Source: Cryomorphaceae bacterium (GTDB lineage: Bacteria; Bacteroidota; Bacteroidia; Flavobacteriales; Schleiferiaceae). From it: a stretch of DNA of 14,727 nt. Positions 7,110 through 14,727 of this stretch are shown in pieces. Numbering within the stretch: the stretch's first letter is position 1; each line of letters starts with the position of its first letter. The notes beneath the pieces were generated by a model. The model saw nothing but the letters and a program-made list of their open reading frames with translations. It ran no database searches and was not told the DNA's origin. The stretch is from positions 1-14,727 of the forward strand of contig DMQR01000183.1 of assembly GCA_003455605.1 (NCBI GenBank). Direction: 5' to 3'. A program made the position numbers and the translations under genes.

Positions 7110-7569
7110 AGTTGCTTATTCTGATAATGTTTATACCGTCGAACGTACAGTTGAATTCCTTTACGGGGAGGGTATAGGAGGTATCAATGCTCTGCCCGTC
7201 GAGGAGTTGGTATTGGTGGCTATTGCAGCCGCAGGTTAAGTATAAATCGCCGTTGCTGCTCGATAAAATCCCACAACCGTCGGCCCAATCATAGGGACAG
7301 GCAAGTTCGTAGGCCGCGAAATCGTAGAAGGCTTGGTCGTAATATCGACGGTAAATCATGATGCCGCCATGCCCTGCATTGGGCAAGTATAATTGGCCCC
7401 CGATAACCGTTAAATTAAAGCTCGACGGATCGCTTAAATAAATGGTTTCATCCACAAAAGGTTCCGGAATATCGTAGTTCACATTTGTTGGATTGCATCC
7501 AATAATGGTCAAAACCCCTGTAAAAACAAGGATTAACTCTTTGATATCGAATGCTTTTAGAATCTTCAT
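7108..7569 (-). CDS. Small lipoprotein with a degenerate Rieske-like domain
   Basis: A 153-residue exported protein. The N-terminus (residues 1-25) has basic residues, a hydrophobic stretch and the lipobox IIGC with Cys25, so it should be lipid-anchored in the envelope. The rest resembles small Bacteroidota lipoproteins related to Rieske 2Fe-2S proteins: a beta-rich part (about 50-90), then ACPYDW (90-95), Cys99, CGCNSHQYQLLDG (113-125), LPVKEF (134-139) and a closing strand DGINIIRI. A functional Rieske site needs CXH and CXXH; the second box is intact (Cys115, His118), but the first is C-P-Y (Cys91, Tyr93), lacking the histidine ligand. Cys99 and Cys113 could form a disulfide or supply other ligands. 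It may therefore be a structural or redox-inactive relative. It is transcribed alone and converges on the dehydrogenase. The Rieske relationship is inferred from motif layout only. Confidence 0.7.
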   Translation of the reverse strand: MKILKAFDIKELILVFTGVLTIIGCNPTNVNYDIPEPFVDETIYLSDPSSFNLTVIGGQLYLPNAGHGGIMIYRRYYDQAFYDFAAYELACPYDWADGCGILSSSNGDLYLTCGCNSHQYQLLDGQSIDTSYTLPVKEFNCTFDGINIIRISN

Positions 7570-7597
7570 TTTTCAGATTAAGATAAGCGGTTTTTCA

Positions 7598-7630
7598 TTG
7601 CCGAATAAGACCTTCTACTTATTATATTTA
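7598..7630 (+). promoter_or_regulatory. Candidate Bacteroidota-type promoter for the TonB receptor operon
   Basis: TTG at 7598-7600 and TATATTTA at 7623-7630 are 22 bases apart and approximate TTG / TAnnTTTG (the last base differs). This puts the transcript start about 25 bases before the ATG at 7663. The gap 7570-7662 must also carry the promoter of the divergent lipoprotein gene, for which I see no clear match. Confidence 0.4.
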
Positions 7631-7662
7631 CATCCTTGTAACCCAATATAAAGCCAGTTTCT

Positions 7663-10600
7663 ATGGTTAAAAGATTACTTACGCTAGTTTTGGCCCTCGG
7701 AATGGTCCTTGGTCATGCACAATCTCGCCCTGGTTCTCTCCAGGGAACTGTGAAGGACAAGCGCACCGGTGAAGTTATCCCTTTTGCAACCGTTATCGTT
7801 AAAGACAAGGATGTTATTATCACGACTGGAACGACAGATTTCGATGGAAAGTATAATATCAATCCAGTAGACCCAGGTACATTTAATCTGACTTGTAAGT
7901 TCATTGGGTATGCAGATTTCAACCTCAATGGCGTAAGCGTATCACCCGGTAGACCAAAGGTGGTAAACTTCGACATGACCATTGAGAGTCAGATGATTCA
8001 GGAGGTGACCGTTATAGCCAAAGATGAATTGATCGAAACGGGTAAGACTTCTGAGATCGTTAGTGCAGAGGAAATTAAAAACCTTCCATATCGTAACCTT
8101 AGCCAGATCGTCGGTACGACCGCTGGGGTATTCCAGCAAGATGGTTCAGGTTCGTTCAACGTGCGTGGGGCGCGTTCATCGACAAACGTTGTCTTCATTG
8201 ATGGTGTAAAGGTTCGTGGTAATGTAGAAATTCCACGTGATGCGATCCAATCTACCGAGGTGATTACAGGTGGTCTTCCAGCACAATACGGTGATGTTAC
8301 CGGTGGTGTAATTTCTACTACAACCAAAGGACCTGCACCTTATTACTTCGGTTCTGCAGAATATTTGACTAGCTCATTATTCGACAATCAGCACTACAAC
8401 CTAGGTGCTTTGACGCTTGGGGGTCCAATTATTAAAAACAAAGCAGGCCAAAGTATTCTTGGATTCCTTTTAGCTACAGAATTCCAATACAACCGCGACG
8501 GTTCGCCGCGTTCATTACCAACCTACAAGGTGAATGACGAAAAATTGGGCGAATTACAAACCAACCCTTTGGTTCCTGCCTCAAGCGGTTTTGGGGTATT
8601 AAATTCAGCCGAGTTCCTGACAAGCGAGGATTTAATAACGCAGAATTATCGCGAAAACGTAGCCGGCCGATCTATGCGTATGTCGGGTAATCTAAAATTG
8701 GTCACTTCAAAAACTACTACCCTTACACTCGGGGGACGTTTCAACTTGCGACAGGGCAGGTCAGCCAGCCGTTTCAACGAGCTCATGAACTACGATAATA
8801 ATGGCGAGTACTTCCGTAATGACATGAGTGGTTATTTGCGTTTCCAACAACGCTTTGGATCGCCAAGCGACACTTCCAACTCTTTAATACGCAACGCGTT
8901 CTACACCATACAGATGGACTTTACGCGAAATACTGGGTATAACCGCGACGCACGTCACCAAGACAATATCTTCAACTACGGACACATTGGTAAATTTACC
9001 ACTACCTACCGTCCATTGTACGTTTTGGGCTCAGATACCATTACAGATCCCAACGATCCAAACTATGGCAAGGTCATGACTGCCTACACCCAGGCGGTTT
9101 GGCAGAGTGTCGGTGTGGATTACGAGGCCTCTGAGAACAACCCTATTCTTGCTAACTATACCTCGAACTTCTACAATTTTGTGGATAATTCGTTGATCTT
9201 CAACAGCGCGCGCTCTTTGGAAGATATTCGCGCAGGTGGCGGCTTGTTGAACGGTGATCAGCCTTCATCCGTGTATGGATTATGGGGGAACGTTGGAGCG
9301 AACCAAGCAGGTTATTCTAAATTTATGAATGACCAGTTCCGTATTACTGCATCTTCGACTTTTGATATAAAGGACCACTCACTAATTGTTGGGGTGGAAT
9401 ACGAGCAACGTTTCGACCGTTCCTATTCACTCGGAGCTAGTGGTCTTTGGACCTTAATGCGCCTGTTGCAGAACGATGCCATCCGAGAATTGGATCTAGA
9501 TAACCCCATTGCTTCGTACGATAACAATGGTGTATTCCAGGACACATTGTCATACCCGCGTCTTTTCGATGCTGGTAAGCCAAGAACGTTTGACCGTAAT
9601 TTGCGTGAGAAATTAGGCATGGACCCAAATGGGACCGATTGGTTAGATATTGATAGTTATGACCCATCGACCTTTACTTTAGACATGTTTAGTGCAAACG
9701 AACTTCTTAACATCGGTTCGAGTCAATATGTAGCCTACTATGGCTATGACTATCTTGGAAATAGATTGACTACACGTCCTTCGTTGAACGACTTTTTCTC
9801 TACTGATGCCCAAGGAAATTCAACCCGTACAGTAGGTGCTTTCGAGCCAATTTACATGGCAGGATACATTCAGGATCAGTTCACCTTCGAAGATCTCTTC
9901 TTTAACGTTGGGGTTCGTGTGGATCGCTTTGATGCGAACCAACCGGTTTTGGCAGATCCTTTTGTGTTGTACCCAGCATACACAGTGGGCCAATTAGACG
10001 CAACTTCTCTAGCAGGCTTCAACGTTCCTGAAGGAATGTCTCCAGATGCTGTAGTGTATGTAGACGATCAAGAGAACCCATCTTCAATTGTAGGTTATCG
10101 CGACGGCTTTACTTGGTACACTGCGGCTGGTGAAGTAGAAGCTAACCCCAAGAATATCGCAGATATTAGTGGCGGTATCAAGCCTTTCCTGAAAAAGCCT
10201 GGCATTGAAGACCAGAAATTAGCCGTTACTGCAAACGAAAGCTTTAATGATTACACACCTCAAGTAACGGTGAGCCCTCGCGTTTCATTCCAGTTCCCTA
10301 TTTCTGACGAGGCGGAATTCTTCGCACACTACGACATCCTAGTACAACGTCCAGACCCAGGTCTGAATCGTATGAATCCAATCACCTATTTGCAGTTGGA
10401 AAACGGTCAAAACGGTAGCTTCTTAGCAAACCCTGATTTGAAACCACAACGTACCACAGATTATGAGATCGGTTTCCGTCAAAAATTAAATGATAACAGT
10501 GCCTTGAAATTGAGCGCCTTCTACCGTGAAATGCGAGATATGATGCAGACCCTGAGCTTTACTGAGGCTTATCCTATTACCTACATCGCTTATGGTAACT

Positions 10601-11307
10601 TGGACTTCGGTACGGTGAAAGGGTACACCGTAGCTTACGATCTACGCCGTACAGGTAATGTTCGTTTGAACGCGAACTATACCCTTCAGTTTGCGGATGG
10701 TACAGGTTCAGGAGCCAATTCTGGTGCGAATATCGCACGTTCAGGTCAGCCGAATTTGCGCTACATCCTTCCTTTGAGCTATGATTCACGTCATCAAGTA
10801 GTGATGAATATGGACTACCGTTACGGCGGAGGTCCAGCCTACAATGGTCCGGTGTGGTTCGGCATGCGTATTTTGGAAAATGCTGGGATCAATGTTGTAT
10901 TAAACGCCAACTCTGGTACCCCATATACACGCCGCTCATTGGCTTTCGGATTGACTGACGCTGCAACGCCTATTACAGGTAACATCAATGGTTCTCGTTT
11001 GCCATGGAGCTTCCGTCTCGATGCAACCGCCAACAAAGTGTGGAACTATAGCGAAGGTCCATTCAGCAACTTTGAAATCTATGTTCAGGTGTTGAATGCC
11101 TTAAACACTCAGAATATCCTCGGAGTGTACTCATTTACAGGTTCACCATCAGACGATGGTTACTTGAGCTCTCCGCAAGGACAAAATGCCATTCAGTTTC
11201 AAACTAATGCACAGTCTTTCGCAGACTTGTACAACATCAATTTGGCTAACCCAGGACTTTACAGTTTGCCACGAAGAATCCGTTTGGGTCTTCGCATTGG
11301 ACTATAA
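7663..11307 (+). CDS. TonB-dependent outer-membrane receptor with N-terminal carboxypeptidase-like domain
   Basis: Outer-membrane gated channel energised by TonB-ExbBD; substrate unknown. It has 1214 residues, large as usual for Bacteroidota. Parts in order: signal peptide (1-19, cleavage after GHA); a carboxypeptidase regulatory-like beta domain (about 24-110, with GTVKDKRTGEVIPFATV and FIGY); a short possible TonB box around 113-121 (QEVTVIAKD); the plug (about 125-225, with FNVRGARSSTNVVFIDGVKV near 165-184 and GGLPAQYGDVTGGVI at 203-217); and the 22-strand-type barrel to the end, with late motifs NPDLKPQRTTDYEIGFRQK, NANSGTPYTRRS and the terminal PRRIRLGLRIGL. No SusD-like lipoprotein follows; instead a giant secreted protein begins 27 bases downstream, with no terminator between. 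The start is supported by the signal peptide and the candidate promoter. Arg is often CGT and Asn AAC, suggesting good expression. Confidence 0.93.
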   Translation: MVKRLLTLVLALGMVLGHAQSRPGSLQGTVKDKRTGEVIPFATVIVKDKDVIITTGTTDFDGKYNINPVDPGTFNLTCKFIGYADFNLNGVSVSPGRPKVVNFDMTIESQMIQEVTVIAKDELIETGKTSEIVSAEEIKNLPYRNLSQIVGTTAGVFQQDGSGSFNVRGARSSTNVVFIDGVKVRGNVEIPRDAIQSTEVITGGLPAQYGDVTGGVISTTTKGPAPYYFGSAEYLTSSLFDNQHYNLGALTLGGPIIKNKAGQSILGFLLATEFQYNRDGSPRSLPTYKVNDEKLGELQTNPLVPASSGFGVLNSAEFLTSEDLITQNYRENVAGRSMRMSGNLKLVTSKTTTLTLGGRFNLRQGRSASRFNELMNYDNNGEYFRNDMSGYLRFQQRFGSPSDTSNSLIRNAFYTIQMDFTRNTGYNRDARHQDNIFNYGHIGKFTTTYRPLYVLGSDTITDPNDPNYGKVMTAYTQAVWQSVGVDYEASENNPILANYTSNFYNFVDNSLIFNSARSLEDIRAGGGLLNGDQPSSVYGLWGNVGANQAGYSKFMNDQFRITASSTFDIKDHSLIVGVEYEQRFDRSYSLGASGLWTLMRLLQNDAIRELDLDNPIASYDNNGVFQDTLSYPRLFDAGKPRTFDRNLREKLGMDPNGTDWLDIDSYDPSTFTLDMFSANELLNIGSSQYVAYYGYDYLGNRLTTRPSLNDFFSTDAQGNSTRTVGAFEPIYMAGYIQDQFTFEDLFFNVGVRVDRFDANQPVLADPFVLYPAYTVGQLDATSLAGFNVPEGMSPDAVVYVDDQENPSSIVGYRDGFTWYTAAGEVEANPKNIADISGGIKPFLKKPGIEDQKLAVTANESFNDYTPQVTVSPRVSFQFPISDEAEFFAHYDILVQRPDPGLNRMNPITYLQLENGQNGSFLANPDLKPQRTTDYEIGFRQKLNDNSALKLSAFYREMRDMMQTLSFTEAYPITYIAYGNLDFGTVKGYTVAYDLRRTGNVRLNANYTLQFADGTGSGANSGANIARSGQPNLRYILPLSYDSRHQVVMNMDYRYGGGPAYNGPVWFGMRILENAGINVVLNANSGTPYTRRSLAFGLTDAATPITGNINGSRLPWSFRLDATANKVWNYSEGPFSNFEIYVQVLNALNTQNILGVYSFTGSPSDDGYLSSPQGQNAIQFQTNAQSFADLYNINLANPGLYSLPRRIRLGLRIGL

Positions 11308-11334
11308 TATTAAGAAGCACAGGAAAACAGCAAT

Positions 11335-14300
11335 ATGAAAAAAGCGTATCTCCTTTTACTAGCCTCAATCGCCGCCCTGCCACTATCCGCAAGAGAGGTG
11401 CAAGGTGCCGCTAAGACCGGTGAAACTTCAGGCTCTATGAAAACCGTAGAGGAATTGTGTCAGCCGTCGAAAGCGCAAAGCGATTTGAGTATAAATAATG
11501 TACGAGCAACCGTCCTCGGTGGTGGCGATATGTGGTGGGATTTGAACACCGCTCGCTACGAGGTACCGAAGGGTTCAAACAAACACTCGATGTTCGCCGG
11601 TTCTCTTTGGCTCGGTGGGGTTGATGAGGGTAATCAATTAAAATTGGCTGCCATGACCTACCGTCAATCGGGGAACGATTACTGGCCAGGTCCGTTGACT
11701 ACGGATGGTACGGCATCGATCAACAAAGAAATTTGTGATAAGTACGACCGCCATTGGATCATCATGCGTGAGGAAGTGGACGTACACAAAGCTTGGTTAG
11801 AGTGTTTGGACGATCCAGATTGTGACGATACCGAATTATTCCCTGGCTACGAAGCTCAGATTCCTGAAAGCATCAAAGATTGGCCAGGTAATGGGGTAGA
11901 CGGCGAATTGCCATACCAATTAGCCCCATTCATCGACCGTGATGGTGACGGTGTATACGATTACTTGATCGACTACCCTGCGTATGACATCGACAAAGAA
12001 TACGATTGTCGCGATAAAGAAACGGATGTGCTCTACGGTGACCAAACCATTTGGTGGGTGTACAACGACCGCGGCAACGTGCACACAGAATCACAAGCCG
12101 GTGCCCTAGGTTTTGAAATTCGTGCACAAGCCTTCGCCTTTTCCACCAATGATGAGGTCAACAACATGACTTTTAACAACTATCGTATTATCAACCGTTC
12201 AACCTTCCGTTTGACCAACACTTACTTCTCTACTTGGTTTGATCCGGATTTGGGTAACTACACAGATGATATCATCGGTTGTGACATTGCCCGGGGTCTA
12301 GGATACTGTTACAACTCAGATACAGACGATGAAGGTCCATTGGGCTACGGCTTGAATCCGCCTGCCGTTGGTTTCGACTTCTTTCAAGGACCATTCGCCG
12401 ATTACTTTGACGGCATTGATAACGATCGCGACGGTTGTATCGATGGTGTGAAAGATTCGGAGACAGGCGTATGTGTCGCTGAGGATCCAACTACAGGGGT
12501 GAATGAGCGTATCATCATGAGTCACTTCATGTATTACAACAATACTTCTTCTAACATCTCTGGTAACCCTGCCAACGCTACGCAGTTCTACAACTACATG
12601 AGAGCCTTGTGGAAGAACGGTTCAGAGTTGATTATTGAAACGCCTTCAGGTCCTGGTGATCTAGGAAACGGTGATGGTTTCGTAGCCTCAGGTAATGGTA
12701 CTTCAACACAGTTCGCTTACCCAGGTATGTCTTACGATACTACCGGAGCTTATCCTCCTTATTCTCCGGTTGACTGGTGGGAGAGCCCGGCTAACAAAGA
12801 GGATAAGCGTGGTCTTCACAGTGCAGGTCCATTCTCCTTGGCACCAGGTGCGTTGAACTTCGTAACCACTGGTGTGGTATGGGAGCGTGACCTTATCAAC
12901 AACGACCTATTTGCTTCAGTTGAAAAAGTAATCATCGCGGATGATAAAGCTCAGAAGCTCTTTGATAACTGTTTCCAAGTATTGAATGGTCCTGATGCAC
13001 CGGATGTAGAAATTCAAGAACTAGATCGTGAGTTGATCTTGAAACTCACCTATGGTCCTGGTAGCAATAACCTAGGGTTTAGCTACCGTGAGCGCGACCC
13101 GCTTATTACAGTGAATCCTGACGATCGCGATTCTATTTTGAACGTGAATCCAGACTTCTTCGATTACACTTTTGAAGGATTCCAGATTTTCCAGCTTGCG
13201 AATAGCGATGTGAGCGTATCAGACCTTTACGATCCAACGCAAAGCCGTATGGTGGCTCAGTGTGATATCAAAAATGGTTTAACGCAGCTCATTAATTGGG
13301 AAGTTGATCCAGATTTGAACGCTCTGGTACCACAAGACATGACCTTGACTTCTAACGACGACGGTGTCTTCACATCGTTCCAGATCAAAGAAGATGCCTT
13401 CGCTACTGGTGACCGTACCCTTATCAATCACAGAGAGTACTACTTCACTGTAATTGCCTACGGTCAAAATCAATTCGAAGTATTCAACCCGACAATAGCG
13501 CCAGGCGGTCAAAAGATTCCATTCTTGGCAGGTCGTCGTAACATTAAAACGTACATGGCCATTCCTCATCAGATTGATTCTGAGAAGGGCGGTACCATCC
13601 AAGTGGCTCAATACGGTGATGGACCAGAAATCAGGCGTCTAGACGGTATTGGTAACGGTGCAGGCGAATTAGAATTGACACCTGAAGAGGTCAACACTAT
13701 TTTGGAGGACAATTCTTCCGGCCAGCCGACCTACATGGGCGGTATGGGACCAGTAGATATTAAGGTTATAGATCCACTTGAAGTGAAGAATGGCGAGTAC
13801 ACGCTGACCTTTGATGGTGCGAACAACAACGCTAAATGGGAAATCACTGATGGCGCAGGAGCAACCATTGCACAATCAGATTCTACGATCTCCTTCTACA
13901 ATGAACAAATCATTCCTGGACTTGGACTTTCTGTTGCTGTGCAGCAGGCACCATCACCGGGTGGTGATGATGAAGGCACCTATGACAATGGGGTGATCTT
14001 CTCTGAAATCATTTACGATGACCCATCGAAAGAATGGTGGTCAGGAATTCAAGACGATAAGAGCTATTCACCGTACAATTGGATTCTAGCGGGAACGAAT
14101 ACCAACCCAACAGAAGAGCCTGCAACGCTATATCCAGATCAAAATGGTGATGCTAGAGGGTATTTTGAAAATATTGTTGATGGTACTTGGGGTCCTTACA
14201 TGTATGCATCAGCGAACCAACGCGCAACGGTGAACGGATTTAATAACTACGGTATGGGACCTGCGGTAAGCATTGGACGTAATAGAGCAGATGCTGCAGA

Positions 14301-14727
14301 TCTACACTCTGTAGATATCGTGTTTACCAGTGATCATACATTATGGACTCGCGTGCCGGTGTTCGAATTGGCCGAAGATGAAAACTTGAGTGAACACGGC
14401 GACAAGAAATTGACGCAGCGTCAAGATACCTCATGGACATTGGAGAATGGACAACTTAAGCGTGCTCCATTAATGGAGCCGGGTTGGTCTTACTTCCCGG
14501 GATATGCCATAGATGTTGAAACTGGTAAGCGTTTGAGCATGGCCTTCGGTGAAAACTCATGGTTGCCAGGTGAGAATGGTAACGACATGTTGTGGAACCC
14601 GACAGATCGTGAATTCTTACCGCCAGGTAATACTGTCAACGGCGGTTACGTGTTCGGAGGTCAGCACTATATCTATGTATTCGCAGACCAGGATAAAATT
14701 GGTGGTAGCACTATAGATCTTGCCTAC
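11335..14727 (+). CDS. Very large secreted protein of unknown function paired with the TonB receptor (3' end outside window)
   Basis: The frame is open from the ATG at 11335 to the window end, at least 1131 residues. Residues 1-19 form a signal peptide (MKKAYLLLLASIAALPLSA). The early part carries NNVRATVLGGGDMWWDL (54-70), FAGSLWLGGVD and GNDYWPGPLT, a pattern I recall from uncharacterised giant secreted proteins of Flavobacteriales, often annotated as T9SS cargo. Two DxDxDGxxD calcium-loop-like motifs are visible: DRDGDGVYD (201-209) and DNDRDGCID (362-370). Further on are MYYNNTSSNISGNP, a conserved-looking FYNYMRALWKNG, a long Asp/Asn/Gly-rich stretch, and near the window end FLPPGNTVNGGYVFGGQHY. 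A C-terminal sorting domain would be expected but lies outside the window. It follows the TonB receptor by 27 bases and is likely co-transcribed. Role is unknown: it could be a surface partner of the receptor, an adhesin or a structural protein. More than half of its Arg codons are CGT, suggesting high expression. Confidence 0.85.
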   Translation, partial: MKKAYLLLLASIAALPLSAREVQGAAKTGETSGSMKTVEELCQPSKAQSDLSINNVRATVLGGGDMWWDLNTARYEVPKGSNKHSMFAGSLWLGGVDEGNQLKLAAMTYRQSGNDYWPGPLTTDGTASINKEICDKYDRHWIIMREEVDVHKAWLECLDDPDCDDTELFPGYEAQIPESIKDWPGNGVDGELPYQLAPFIDRDGDGVYDYLIDYPAYDIDKEYDCRDKETDVLYGDQTIWWVYNDRGNVHTESQAGALGFEIRAQAFAFSTNDEVNNMTFNNYRIINRSTFRLTNTYFSTWFDPDLGNYTDDIIGCDIARGLGYCYNSDTDDEGPLGYGLNPPAVGFDFFQGPFADYFDGIDNDRDGCIDGVKDSETGVCVAEDPTTGVNERIIMSHFMYYNNTSSNISGNPANATQFYNYMRALWKNGSELIIETPSGPGDLGNGDGFVASGNGTSTQFAYPGMSYDTTGAYPPYSPVDWWESPANKEDKRGLHSAGPFSLAPGALNFVTTGVVWERDLINNDLFASVEKVIIADDKAQKLFDNCFQVLNGPDAPDVEIQELDRELILKLTYGPGSNNLGFSYRERDPLITVNPDDRDSILNVNPDFFDYTFEGFQIFQLANSDVSVSDLYDPTQSRMVAQCDIKNGLTQLINWEVDPDLNALVPQDMTLTSNDDGVFTSFQIKEDAFATGDRTLINHREYYFTVIAYGQNQFEVFNPTIAPGGQKIPFLAGRRNIKTYMAIPHQIDSEKGGTIQVAQYGDGPEIRRLDGIGNGAGELELTPEEVNTILEDNSSGQPTYMGGMGPVDIKVIDPLEVKNGEYTLTFDGANNNAKWEITDGAGATIAQSDSTISFYNEQIIPGLGLSVAVQQAPSPGGDDEGTYDNGVIFSEIIYDDPSKEWWSGIQDDKSYSPYNWILAGTNTNPTEEPATLYPDQNGDARGYFENIVDGTWGPYMYASANQRATVNGFNNYGMGPAVSIGRNRADAADLHSVDIVFTSDHTLWTRVPVFELAEDENLSEHGDKKLTQRQDTSWTLENGQLKRAPLMEPGWSYFPGYAIDVETGKRLSMAFGENSWLPGENGNDMLWNPTDREFLPPGNTVNGGYVFGGQHYIYVFADQDKIGGSTIDLAY

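Noticed and set aside
7663..14727. SusC/SusD polysaccharide utilisation locus
   Set aside because: The receptor has the SusC-like layout, but the downstream protein has no lipobox and no SusD features, and no glycoside hydrolases are present.

Overview
The window looks like chromosomal DNA from a member of the Bacteroidota, most likely a marine member of the Flavobacteriales. Support comes from a type IX secretion (T9SS) sorting domain on one secreted protein, a large TonB-dependent receptor with an N-terminal carboxypeptidase-like domain, the order DUF4271 - hemD - rnpA - S41 protease (an arrangement I recall from Bacteroidota genomes), candidate promoters of the Bacteroidota TTG / TAnnTTTG type, and near absence of Shine-Dalgarno sequences. 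I cannot name the genus. Coding density is high and no stretch over 300 bases lacks a gene; the longest gap is the divergent intergenic region at about 5735-5875.

Left part (1-5734). The 3' end of an alanine racemase gene (cell-wall D-alanine supply) enters from the left on the + strand and meets a - strand cluster tail to tail, with a 16-base overlap. In transcription order the cluster is: a secreted T9SS cargo protein with a choice-of-anchor V-like N-terminus, a DUF4271 membrane protein, uroporphyrinogen-III synthase (hemD), a strong intrinsic terminator, RNase P protein (rnpA), an S41 carboxy-terminal processing protease, and an O-antigen ligase/polymerase-like membrane protein. Spacing is tight (overlaps or gaps of up to about 12 bases) except at the terminator, whose U-tract touches the rnpA start codon.

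Middle part (5735-7569). A glutaryl-CoA dehydrogenase (lysine/tryptophan catabolism) reads rightward from the divergent intergenic region. It ends in an intrinsic terminator that overlaps the stop codon of a convergent small lipoprotein gene. That lipoprotein resembles the Rieske fold but has lost one of the iron-ligand histidines.

Right part (7570-14727). A two-gene rightward unit encodes a 1214-residue TonB-dependent receptor and, 27 bases downstream, a very large secreted protein (at least 1131 residues, running off the window) with two calcium-loop-like motifs. No SusD-type lipoprotein lies between them. The pair probably works together at the outer membrane or cell surface, but the substrate is unknown.

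Most of the window is ordinary core genome. I see no tRNA, rRNA, CRISPR array, insertion sequence, phage or defence system. The points most worth a second look are the terminator abutting rnpA, the degenerate Rieske-like lipoprotein, the CX4CH motif in the T9SS cargo next to hemD, and the receptor/giant secreted protein pair.
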